This document shows positions 1 to 11,262 of a stretch of 64,000 nucleotides of DNA, piece by piece. The stretch is from Cephalotrichum gorgonifer. Taxonomy: Eukaryota; Ascomycota; Sordariomycetes; Microascales; Microascaceae. A program made the translations under genes and the position numbers. The notes under the pieces were generated by a model. The model did no database searches and had not been told where the DNA came from. It was given only the letters and a program-made list of their open reading frames with translations. Where the stretch lies: positions 329,981 through 393,980 of the forward strand of contig ONZQ02000006.1 in the NCBI GenBank assembly GCA_900312665.1, in the 5' to 3' direction. Each line of letters begins with the position of its first letter. Positions within the stretch are counted from its first letter, which is position 1.

Positions 1-3000
1 CCCCCCCCCCCCCCCGTAAAAAAAAAAAAAAACTAAAAAAAAAAAAAAAAAAAAACGGGAAAGGATCGATCAAGTTGGAGAGTGTGTGGACCGCGCCGCT
101 CTGCACTGCACCGAGGTCGACAGGGTAGGTACTGTACTTCCCCGAGATGAGACCCATGCGCGTGTGTGTGCTATCTCGGTGCTTCTACCGGTGTCTCGGT
201 CTCGTGGGGAGCTGAGCTTTCTATTATGGGGGGTTTCGAGGTTACGGTGAGGCCTGCCTTGATCTCTGCCTGTGTTTGTCTCTGTGCCTTCCTTGTCTTT
301 GCCCTGGCCTTTGCCTGTTGTGTTCCGCGGCTGAGGCGCACGGGTAGAATTGCGGCAAGTGAAGCTGAGTCTGGGCTGAAAAAAAAAATGTAAAATATGA
401 TAATATTGCGCAGGATGCGAGAGCATAGCCCTCTCGGCTCTCGGTGGATTATGAAATAGGCCGGAGCGTGTCTGGCCGGATGGTCGCGTCGACCCCGTTC
501 TTTCTCCTCCAACTCCTGAAAATCGTCACTAACACCCCCTTAATAGCTCGTGTCTAGGGGCATTACATTCTGAGAAACCAAGTTATCGTGGCATTGGATG
601 GGCTGAAAACTCAGAGAGAGTCATTCTGCAGGTGCATCTTCTTCGTACATGTACTCTTTAAAGGAGCCCATTCGTAACAACCACCCTCCACCTCCCGGCG
701 TCCCACATCCCACCCAGCTCCCTCGGTGGGCGAGAAGGGACAGACACCCACAGATGGGCATCGTGATACACCAGCCTGCCTGTAGCTGAGGTGTGGTGCA
801 ATACCCTGACCTTCTACGTGTGGTGATCCTCCTCCCAATAGCTCTATCTCTCTCTCACTCCTGCACACGCCCCCCGCGTCCGACGTTTGCTAGTTTGTAA
901 TGCTCGTGTTTCGTACAAGTACACCTCCCCCTTCCCGCTTTTGAATTATCGCAACGCAACGGGCGGCTACCATATAAAAGCCGGAAGATCGGGGGTACAT
1001 CCCAAAACGTCACCTCCCCCCCGCCGTTTGAACAGCCCAAAAAAAAAGCTTGGGACCTCGCCGCCCGCGGGCTGAACCACGGCCGCGTTTCCCATGCCGA
1101 TACAACACACACATCAACCAAGCCGTTGCATCGTCACTCCTTTCTTTTTCGGGCCCTGCCGCCCGGGGAAGAGAGACGCCCAACCCGTCCTTCCCGTCAG
1201 CCCATTTCTATTTTATCCATGGATCTCTAGGTCCGGCTTGCCCTTGCCTCCCCCCGCCTCCCCCCTTTTTCCCTTCCAACGCTGTGATCCTTGGCCACCT
1301 TCTGAGACTCGCTTACACCCGAGCGGCGGTAATTCGTTTTCCCTCCCTTCTTTTTCTTTTCGGTCACCCGAAACTCGGCAATATAAGGGCACCTCCCCGA
1401 GAAGCGCCCCCCCCCCCCCTGCCCCAAATCGATCGGCCGTCGAGACCCTCCATCCAACCCCGCCGAGCTTGCAGCTCATAGCGTTCCACTGGTCCCTGTC
1501 TCACTGGTCCGCTCCCCTCCCCCGCGTGGTATTAGCCATAAACCTTCGGACTGGTCCCTGAACCCTTCCCGGAACCTGTGACGGTAACGGACGTCATCCG
1601 CCAGACACCACCGGACGACGCCTACCCCCCCCCCCCCCCCCTTTCCCAAAAGAAAAAAAAAACACGCTACAATACCCTCCAAAATCAACCGGAGCCGGAG
1701 ACCTCAGTTGTACTCGTACAAGACAGCACTCATCCCGTCTCCATTTCCCCATTTCCCCACAAGGAGTGTTACTTCGTGGGACTCGTACTTGTAATTTTAG
1801 TCTCGGGGCTCATTCGTTACCCAAGCCTTACAAGTACCCGTAGGCCCGGGGACCACTCGCCCCACAACAGTACAATTTGACCTCCTGGCTCTTCTGCGGC
1901 GGTTTTTTGACGAAGTTAGCCTCGGTCTCGGTTGAATTGTCGGGTGGTTGTCCGTCGCTGTGGGGCGCATCCAGCACCGGATCCACCTTGCACCTTCGAT
2001 TGTCCACTTCCGCTTCCACTTCCACCATCCCTCCCCACACAACACCCGTGGGATATTATCGCGACCCACCCGAGGGACGGACGGGGAGCGGACAGAGGAT
2101 AAAATAAACGAGTAAAGAAGACCAAGGGAGGAGTACGAGTACGGGGCTATCTGTGATATACACATACACATCGTTGTGTGGGGTTATCGAGGAACGAGTT
2201 CATGAACATACAACATAACAGCACACAGCACAGGGTCAACGTTGACGAGCCAGCCCATCACAGACCGGATGAGTGAGAGAGCGTGTTGTTGTCTTGATCG
2301 ATACCACCCCGTTGCTTGACTTGTCGGGTGGGTGTCTTTCTCCTCGACCACGCGCCGGCCCCACGGTCACCCACTCATCTCCACTGCTGCCCGCAACGAT
2401 ACCCACTGCCCACACACCACCCCTCCTCGACCCTCCTACTCTTTACTTACCCCTCCATCTCTCTCTCGGTCAATCTCAGCCGCCCGCACCACCAAGCTCA
2501 CACCGGTACTTACCATACAACAACGCCCCTCCACCCGGAATCCTCACTCCATTGCACCACCTCTTCGGATCCGCCAAACGAAGTTCACGTCATTCCCGCC
2601 GCCCGCCGCCGGGGTAATCTGATAATAATATTAGAGCGCGCCTATTTCTGGCACAGCACACTCCGACCTCGATCTTCCCCGCCCCCACCATAACCGATCT
2701 TTATTTTTATTTATTTTATTTTACTTTTCTTTTCTTTTTTTTTCTTTTTCGATTATTATTATAATTTCCGTCTCTCCTGCGACTTAGCGCTACAAGCATT
2801 TGCGCCCTTATACCACTCAACCTACTTGTACACACACACACACACACACCACACACATATACACACACAACCACCCCGCCGCCCGCCCGCCACCCGTCAC
2901 CCCGTCGCTCCTTCCGAGCTAACACCATCTCACCCCCGTACCTCTCACTTGGCTGGGAAGGCGCCTCTTTTCCATCCTTCCTCCCTTCACCTTGCGTAGA

Positions 3001-3211
3001 GTCACCGGCGGGTGCACTTTCCCTAGGCCCCACTCGCGCTTCCGCTTCCCCTTCCCGTCTTATCCCGGGCCAAGCCAATCCTCCCCGCCTTCTGCCACCT
3101 TAGGTCCTCTCTCTCACTCTCTCACCACCCTGGCACCTCGAGACCCTCGCTCCCCGATAATGCGCCCTGGAGGACTTTAGATAGTTCCACCTGAACGCAC
3201 CAACCCCAGCC
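1..3211. other. Gene-free upstream region, pyrimidine-rich
   Basis: No ORF here looks like protein. The first 55 bases are a run of C followed by A runs. A TATA-like element (TATAAAAG) lies near 972 on the + strand, and C/T-rich tracts fill about 1120-1480, 2340-2560 and 2700-3180. A CA microsatellite sits at 2829-2870. The simplest reading is promoter plus long 5' leader of the + strand gene starting at 3212, but I cannot place the transcription start. The overlapping short ORFs here have low-complexity proline/serine translations, as expected from C-rich DNA. Confidence 0.6.
2829..2870. repeat. CA dinucleotide microsatellite
   Basis: About 40 bases of mostly perfect CA repeat, interrupted by one CC and one TATA, in the presumed leader of the gene at 3212. 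Confidence 0.9.
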
Positions 3212-5248
3212 ATGCATCCCGCTCCCAGCCTGGCCGAGGCACCTCCCAAGACCGATGAGTACGAGTCGAGGTCCCCCGCGCCTCACGCGGCACACGGCGG
3301 CGGCCACGGCGGCGGCCCCGCCGGCGCGACGACACAGCAGTCCCCGCCAACCCCTTCCCAGCAGCCGGTCTCCGTGTCGGTGTCGCTATCGGTGTCGCCT
3401 CCCCTGAGGACGGAAACCCCGGCATCCCTCCCCAACCACTCTCCCGCCACGTCTCCGGCCTCTGCGGCCGCCCGCCTGTCGGTCGACCCTGCCGGCAACA
3501 GCTCATCGTATGGTGCCGAAACTTCCCCCAACCTGCACCAGTCCATTTTCTCTGTCACGGATGGCTCCGACCTGTCTAACCACCGTCGCGCCACTAGGAG
3601 GCGGACTGGTCCCTTGTCTCAACAGCAGAGGGAAAAGGCGGCGCTCATCAGGAAGCTCGGAGCCTGTCCCGACTGCCGGAGACGTCGCGTCGCTGTAAGT
3701 CGAGTTGTCGTGTTGTCCTTCTTATGCTTCCCCCTCTCCCACTCCCACATGCACTTACATGCACCCATCCCCTCACGCCCCTGGCCGTCTCTACCTCTTC
3801 CCTCCTCACTACCCTTTCATCTGCCCGAGCCTGTCACCTGCTGGGTGAGGTATAGCTAACGTGAGGCGTTTGTCGACGGCCAATAGTGCCATCCCAGCCA
3901 CCATAACCTGACCTGGGAAGATGCCGTCAAGAAATACCACCGGCCAATGAGCCCAAATATGCAGGAGATCGCGCCTCTGGGCCCGCCTCGACCCATCAGT
4001 CCGGCGCCCCTCCTAAACCACACCCACCAGAACCAGAACCACATCCATCACGTTAGCGCAGGATTCAAGGGAGGTTCTGCCGATGCCATGGACATCGACC
4101 CGGCTCCTGTGCAGCCCTCGTCACGCTCGCCCCCAGACGAGTCGCGGCTCCGGACACCGCTACCTTCTGGGAAGCCTCCTTCAATCCCGGGGATCGACAG
4201 CCTAAGGGCAGTGCTCGAGACCCACGCCTCTCGCATCTTCGCCACTCCTCATCGCGGTCGGTACGCCGCCGCTCAGGTCCTACTGCTATATTGGCAGGAC
4301 GACGACGACCCGGAACTGAGCGCGGCGGTGCAGGACTTGGCGGATGTTTTCGACAAGCAATACAGATATACGTTTCAGAAGCAGAAAATACCCATAGTTT
4401 CGGATGAGTGCCGGAACCCATGGCGCTGGTTGTCGCAGCAAATAACTGCCTTCGCAGATGATCGCGACCAGCGCGACGTTTTAAAGATCCTGTACTATAA
4501 CGGGCACAGTTATCTTGACAGGAATCGCCAGATGGCTCTTGCGAGGTATGTATCCCAGATCACCACTAATCTAGATGACCCTGACACGTCACTCTACGCG
4601 CATCCACAAGAGTCAAATTTGGGCTGAGAACCGTGACTAACTCTGAGCGTAACCATTAGTTCACGGGATACGGAAAAGGCCACCACCATTCGGTGGAGCG
4701 GAATCCAGCAGATCCTTGAAGAGGCATGCTCGGATACGCTCATCATCATGGATGCCGCGTACTTCCCATCACCAAACGTTGAGCGGAAACAAGGGGTCTT
4801 GGAACTGATTGCTGCCGCCTCGTCAGAGGAGCACTTCCGGCTTCTAGATCGGTGTGCCTTTACGCGAGCCCTGACCGAGGAGCTTCGGAGCAAGGCCCGG
4901 GGCCCAAATAATGGCTCGTTAACGGCGGCACATCTACACGCCAAGCTTATGTCCACCTACCCGAAGATGATCCAGGACAAGAACCCTGGAAACGACTACA
5001 TCACCAGCTTCCCGGCACCGCTCCACCTCCAAATTACCGGGAACCCGCGACTACCATCGATACAGCTCTGCCGTCTCCACCGGACCAGCCTCCCGTTCGC
5101 TGCAGATCACTCCGGCCCGCAGATACAAATGTCCATGCGGCTGAAGGACGACTTCTTCGACATCGAAAACTGGGCGGAGTGGCTACGGGTGATGCCGGAG
5201 GGGGTGAGGGATGTGAGAGTGGAGGGTCAGCTGCCGTTACTCAAGTAG
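3212..5248 (+). CDS. Zinc-motif protein with degenerate caspase-like (peptidase C14-type) domain
   Basis: CDS is join(3212..3694, 3887..4545, 4660..5248), 576 aa; introns have GTAAGT/TAG and GTATGT/TAG borders. Residues 1-130 are Pro/Ser-rich and probably disordered. A Cys cluster follows: C152-x2-C155-x6-C162, then H163 and two more His close behind, with a run of Arg between; this resembles a small zinc-binding motif. The C-terminal half (about 200-460) resembles fungal caspase-like domains. It has an ILYYNGHSYL strand carrying His368 where the catalytic His normally lies, then the RWSGIQQILEEACSD helix and the IIMDAAYFP strand. Active relatives usually carry Cys after the Asp (DCC); here D412 is followed by Ala413-Ala414, so protease activity is unlikely. 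ELIAAASSEEH after that strand also fits the family. The family assignment is my recognition, not a search. The function is unknown; a regulatory or scaffold role is inference. Confidence 0.75.
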
Positions 5249-6510
5249 GAGGAGGCAGGGGCTAGTGGAAGGTTTCCTTTCTTCGGACATATTTCAATGA
5301 TTTTAGTATCTGGGGAGCGGGAGTAGTGTGGTGCATGTTGGGAATGGGGGATGGGGATGGGGGGATAGGTAAAGGGAGGTGATTCCTCGAGGGCGTTTGG
5401 GGGTGTTAGGGCGGTGATGCGAGATGAGTCCACGAGCGAGATGAGTTCGCCATCTCCTGTTTTCTTCCTTACGAGATACTAGTACATATTTTTCACTCTC
5501 CTTCTTTTTTCATTTCCATCGTGTGGTAAAGTCGGAAAAGGAGGGGTTCGGAGTGGCAGGCAGTGAGCGTTCTATTTTCGGAGATTTGTTCCCTCTCCTG
5601 TATTTTTTTGGTGACTTTGGGTTGATACTTGCATATTATAGGGGTGGAAAAGGAATGGATCTGAATATGGGCGCGAGAGCGAGGAGGAGACCTGGAGAGT
5701 GATAGCCATATGGATAAGCGCGGGTACCTGAAGGGGGCGCGCCGAGAGGGAGACGAAGCCGGAGGGCTAGAATTTATATCCTGAGTGGGAGCGATGGCTC
5801 TCCCCCCTCCACCCCGTACTTGTTTGTTTATTCGAGGGTTTGAGAGCATATATACAACCTCCTGTCGCTGGTGATAGCATTCCTCCGGACGGAAAATACC
5901 GATCGGGCGAATCGGGTGTGTGTTTGTAGCAAACGTCTATGACATGCACCCCACTTCCGTTCTTGGCACGGGGTGGCTCGGCGCCTCCGAGGCCCGGGTC
6001 CGGGGTTCCGGGTCCGGGTCCCGGGAATCGGGATCTGGGATTAGACATCGATACGCCAAGCCTTGGCCTGCCTTGGCTCCCCAGACCCGGCTGTCGGAGC
6101 GTAGAGAGCGGAGATACAAAAGGGGCGGGTTTCCATGTTCCTAGAGCCGCAGTTTAAGCATGCGAAAATAGAGACCATCAGCCCACGGAAGTATAGAAAC
6201 AGCACTTTCACGCCACAAGTTGTACTTTTGCTATTTTTGCAGTTTCCAAGAAGATAAAGAGCCATAGAGACAGCATTAGATACCTTTTTTTCTTCGATCC
6301 GCAATAACGAGTCTAGGGTTCAAGGATAACACTGCGTCCTCCGTGCCCCTCCCTACCCTCTCCCTGGCCCCTGCCCCTGGCTATAAAAACGCAAAGTTCA
6401 TGGAAAGCAAAACAAAAAAAGCAAAAATCCCCTGCCGCACGCTTCCCTCGAGCTATTCCGACTTGGCACCTTTCTTTCTAACATCTCACCAGAGACCAAG
6501 CCCCAAGCCC
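5249..6510. other. Convergent intergenic region
   Basis: Lies between the stop codons of the caspase-like gene (+) and myosin (-). It holds the two 3' UTRs and a GC-rich patch of repeated CGGGTCC-type words around 5980-6040. A TATAAAA element lies near 6380 on the + strand, with no plausible gene behind it. No credible ORF. Confidence 0.6.
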
Positions 6511-9500
6511 CTACCAGTCGTCGTCGTCGTCGTCCCTCCTCTGCATGGCGTTCTTCCTCGCCAGGAGCGCATCCGCCAGACTCCCCGCCAGGTTCGGCGT
6601 CGACGACGCGGCGCTGTTCTCCCCGCTCCCGCCGGCCCCGTTCAGGCTCATGCCCGAGTCCCTCGCTTGTAGCGCGACGGGCTTCCGGCCCGCGGCGGGC
6701 CTCTTCGCGGGGGCGCGGGCGGCGTCGGCTTCGCCCTGGCGCCGTTCTGGGCAGGCGGCGGCGGCGGCGCCCTCGGCGCGGGGGCGGGGGCGGGGGAGCG
6801 GCGGCTTGCTCCTCGACGTAAGCCGAGGGGACCCACGCCTGGCCCGTTGCGGTCTTGCCGAGCCACCATCCTGTTTTAGGGGGGTCACGGATTAGTATCG
6901 CAGTTACCTGTGTACTACCTGGGGGAGTAAGAGGGGAGTGAGTTGCTTACCGTTGTTCTCTTTCTGGACAATCTCGATTATCTGGCCGGCCGTGATGGAC
7001 AGCTCGTTTTCCTTGCTGGATGAGAAGTCGTACAGCACCTTTGCCATAATCTTCGGTTTTTCCGCGGGCGGCGCAGGGGGCGGCGGTGGCGGTAGCCTCG
7101 CGGCGGGCGTAGAAGCAGCAGCCGCGGCCGCCGCCTGAGGTCGGGGGCGGGCCGGAAGAGCGGCGGACGCTGTGGCAGCCGCGGGTTGGGGAACGGGTCG
7201 AGAGGCGGCGCTGCTCGCGCCAGGCCGCGGTTGCGGCTTCCGGCTCCCCCCAGTTATGCGCGAGGGACGGCCGTTGGGGCCGCCGGGCTTGATGAGCTTG
7301 CCGCGCGTGATGGGGCGCGGGGGCACGGGGTTGGCCCTCGGCATAGGCCTGGACACTGACTGCGGCGGCTCTCCTTGCTGCGTGTGGACGGCCCCGCTCT
7401 TGTAGTAGTCGACAGGCACCTGGGAGTCCTTGAGCACCTTGACGGTCTGCATCTTGTTCGGCTTCTTCGCGTACTCGATAACATCACCGATCTTCAGGTT
7501 GAAGCCGCCAGGCATGACGTGCTTCATCTGCGTGAACAATTCCGTCTTCAAGACGCAGTTCAGTAGAGGATCGGCCTCCTGCGCGGACCCGGCACCCAGG
7601 GAGAACCAGTCGTCGCGCGCCGTCGACGTCCCGATAAACTTGATGGAGCCGAGGGGGATAGTCCGCTCAATGGAGATCTGCGGCTGGTGATTGACCAGCA
7701 TCTGGGCGATGATGTAGAATGCCCTCGGCGTGACAATGATTATGCGCGGGCTGGCCTTGCTAGACCGCCCAAACTTGGCCTCCAGAATCTCGCCCCTGCA
7801 AGAGAAAACGGCCTTTTCGTTGGAGGAGAGGCCAATTGAGTTGCGGATTTGAGCGCCAGGCCCGGCGGAGGCGTTGACGCCTAGGTAATCGCCAAGGAAG
7901 CGCCTGGACCCTAGCAAGCTCATCCTCCTCCTTTCCTTTCGGCCCTGGAGTATCCGATGACCTTCATCACGTAGCTGCAGATATTCCGCACCGACCCGCT
8001 TCTTCCTCCAGAACCGCTGGATTCTGGTCGCAGACTCGGCACGGTACGCGAGGTAGGCCCGCCACATACGCTGGATACGCGTCGCCATGTTGTGCCAGTA
8101 CCGGTCGCGCATGTGCTCCAGGGCAAATAGCGTCTCCGGGGCCTTGATGAAGGCTTTTGTCGTTCCCATCTGCCATTCTTCAGCCGGTATACTCGTGTCC
8201 TTGAGAATCTGCCTCACAGCAGCCTCAGGGGACCCCTGCCAAGTGTACTCTCCCGCATAGGAGGTTGCGGGCGAAAGGAGGAAGAATCGATCAACAAACT
8301 TGTCAAAGGATTGACGGTAGGCGAAGCCGGCTCGCCTGATCCGTACGTTCTCTTGGAGGCCGAGATACTTGATCTGGTGGAGGACATTGGGGACGTTGTA
8401 TTCGTGGGGGGATTTGTTCTCGTTGGGCTTGATGGTCCGGATATAGGACGGCTCGCACTTCATCAGGGTCTCCACCAATGCATTGGCGGACGATCGTATC
8501 CTATCACCCGCCGAGGGAGGCTGCTTCCGGTTATCCTGATCCACCTGGTGAGGGAAGATCTCGTGGATGAAGCGGTTCCCGCTCTGCTGGAACAAATTCA
8601 GCAGGCCCTTGAGAAGTTGATCCTTGTTCTTGTCCGTGATTCCATCCACAGTATAGCTCACGTCTCCGGCGTAATGCTTGACGATGAAGCTGCCTTGCCT
8701 AGCGGTGAGATGCGGATGAGACATGCCGTTGATACTCTGCATGAAGGTACGGTCGCAAGCAGCGGGGTCTGCGTGTGCCGTTTTGGTGGCGTCCTTCATG
8801 GCGGAGAAGACACCAACTGGGCGGGTCTGCTCGATAAGATCGCACACAACCTTGTTGTCGAAGTACTTGATAGGAGTCCACTTGATCTGTTCCCTGGCGT
8901 ACTCTTCTTGCTCCGTCTTGAGCGTCAGCTGGATGAAAATCTGCTGCAACTTCTCGTTGACGTAGTTGATGCAGAGCTGCTCGAAACTGTTCTTCTCGAA
9001 AATCTCAAATCCGTAGATATCGAGAATGCCGATAGTGTTGCTTATAGTCTGTTTAGACTTAAGTGAGCGGTTGATGCGTTCAACGATCCAGTCGAACAAG
9101 TTGTTGTAAATGGCCTTGGCCAGGGCATCCCGCGTAGCCATGGCCTGGGCCGGGTTAGCCGGGGATTCAATAACCTCCCCATTCCTCGGGGTGAGTATCC
9201 TTATTGTAATGGCGCTAATAACCCGCTCCGGCGTTACCTCCAGCAGGTATGCGACGAAGTCCACCACCGACGTATCCGTCACGGCGGCCCAGCCACTTTC
9301 GTCCTCGCGGAACTGAATGTTTCCAACCCATAGCACCGCCGCGAGCATGCGGAATATCTCATCCTGTTCCGCTTGCGACAGACCAATGACCTTCATGGCA
9401 TTTAGCGTGTCCTGGAACTCGGCGACATCGTCTATGCCGTCGACGTCGAAACATTTTGACCGGCTCGTATATACATACGTCTCGGGCTTTTGAATGCCGA

Positions 9501-10318
9501 ACAGCTGCCTATATTGTGACGAAGCGCCCTTGGTGAACTGGTAGAAGATGTGGAAGTTTCGCTCGTTGGTGATCTGGCCGACAACCCTCGACTTCTCGAG
9601 GAGGTAGTTTGTGATGTCGGCTCCGGCGGGCTCTCCCCGATCGTTGAAGTGGATCTGGAGATACTTTCCGAAACGTGAGGAGTTGTTATTCCTCAGCGTC
9701 TTGGCGTTTCCGAACGATTCCAGGAGGGGATTTGTCGCGAGGACCATGTCCTTGACCTGCTCGACCTCACCGGACCCACCGCCGGAGACGTTGGCGATAT
9801 ACTGCATGATGCGCTTCGCCGCCTCGGTCTTGCCCGCACCCGACTCTCCCGAGATGATGACGCACTGGTTGTCCTTGTACGCCTTCATGTTGTAGTATGC
9901 GGACTCGGCGACGGCGAAGACGTGGGGAGGCATCTCTAACCGATTCTTGCCCTTGTAGCCGTCGAGGACCTCCTCGGTATAGATACCCAGGTCCCGGAAC
10001 GGGTTAACTGACACCAAAACATGGCCAATGTAGGTGTAGATTTCGGCACCTTCGAACCTCTTCTTCAGGTTTTCGTTGATCGCTTCGTTCGAGACTTTGC
10101 TTAGCAGGGTCAGGTCGGACACACCGATCTCCTTCTTCTTGGTTGTCTCGAAAGTCGCCTTCTTCGGTCTGGCGCTGGTGGCCCCCTGGTCGCCGCGGGC
10201 CTGGCGGGCGGCCTTGTCTTTTGGACGTCGCGATATACCCTAGACGCAGAAAGCAACATGTTAGCAGCTGGTAGAGGTGTCTCCTAGAGGTAGGGCACGA
10301 AGGGATATCGCTCACCAT
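6511..10318 (-). CDS. myoA: Class I myosin (myosin-1 / MyoA), tail reading frame disturbed
   Basis: Actin-based motor for endocytic patches and hyphal tip growth. Exons on the minus strand are 10316..10318 (ATG only), 6951..10239 and 6511..6870. The ATG abuts a GTGAGC donor, and exon 2 opens with Gly-Ile-Ser-Arg-Arg as in fungal MyoA. The motor domain has P-loop GESGAGKT at 132-139, and the residue 16 before DALAK (TEDS position) is Glu356 by my count. Then come two IQ motifs (about 740-770), the TH1 lipid-binding domain, a proline-rich stretch and an SH3 domain split by the last intron (6871..6950) just before its WWLG. The protein should end in an acidic Arp2/3-binding tail (DDDDDDW, stop 6511-6513). 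That tail is in a different frame from the SH3 domain; two single-base losses in G-runs at about 6779-6797 and 6709-6713 would explain it. With both restored the length would be 1217 aa, normal for the family. Confidence 0.95.
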
Positions 10319-11262
10319 GATGCGCTGGGGCTCAACCCGACAATTAGGAGGGTAGAAGTGGGGTATGCGCTCAAGGCACACGAGTAGTAGGTTGAGTGGT
10401 TGGGCTTATAGGGACGTTTGTCGTACTCGGCTTGGGCCAGCCCGACGAGGGGGAGATAAGAGGAGTCGAGGGGGACGCTGGCGAGTCGAAGTAGGGAAAA
10501 GCAAATATGTGGAGGGGAAGTTGTGACGAGGGTTGAGCAGTTCTGGGGAGGTGTGATGTGAGCGTTCAAAGTATGTTCCCGACGAGGTTCGGGAGTCTCC
10601 ACCGAATGTACAAGTAAATGACGATATGCTGCTCCCTCGGGAAAGAATGTACAAGTATTCCTTGGAATCGACGGTGCCTTGCGCTTCGCAACGTGCCCAC
10701 TGCTGCGCCAGATGATGACGAATGTCCGAACCTTTTCCGATACACATCCACAACAGGAATCGTCCCTAATGGCGGCCAGGGGCTTGGCTTGTACGACCTG
10801 GGCTCTCTCGTAGTTACAAGTATCCGTACAAGTATCAGGACGGGTGGTGCGGGACAATGGCAGGCAGCATCCAACGGGCTGACCTCATTGGATGGAAGAC
10901 GGGTTGGGCTTCGCCAATACAAGTACTAGTACGGAGCACGCAGCACGAGTACCTCTATACAGCCACATTTAGCCACTCAGCCCCCAGCCACATTCACAGT
11001 CTTGTCTCCACCCATCCACATCCCATGGCTTCACCTAATCAATATTAGTGTAATATTATCCACCACAAGTACAATGTATCAATGTCGGTCTAACCCCACT
11101 TCAAGGTGGGCAGCCTTCACCGCCTGGCAGAAAATGGAAAAAAAGTTGTCTTGGATGTCCAATCCATCTCTGCGCCCGTGCTTCGTGCTTCAGAGACTGC
11201 GAGATCTCAGTTACAAGAGAAGCGCTCCAACTCGGCACTGATTTCTGCAACGGCTCGCCAAG
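10319..11262. promoter_or_regulatory. Divergent promoter region, myosin / KRE33
   Basis: This 944-bp gap separates the starts of two divergently transcribed genes, so both promoters must lie here. It holds at least five copies of the TACAAGTA word: near 10608 and 10647, two around 10800, and one near 10920. No ORF is convincing, and I see no clear TATA box on either strand. Confidence 0.6.

Noticed and set aside
1..56. C and A homopolymer runs at the window start, considered as a telomere or contig end
   Set aside because: No TTAGGG/CCCTAA repeat is present; simple homopolymer runs are enough to explain it.
1050..1561. Two overlapping + strand ORFs of 143 and 155 codons
   Set aside because: Their proteins are low-complexity Pro/Ser runs expected from pyrimidine-rich DNA in any frame.
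6378..6390. TATAAAA element on the + strand behind the myosin stop codon
   Set aside because: No credible + strand gene follows; only antisense frames of the myosin tail.
8311..9066. 251-codon ORF on the + strand
   Set aside because: Exactly antisense to the conserved myosin motor domain; a shadow of a GC-rich coding strand.
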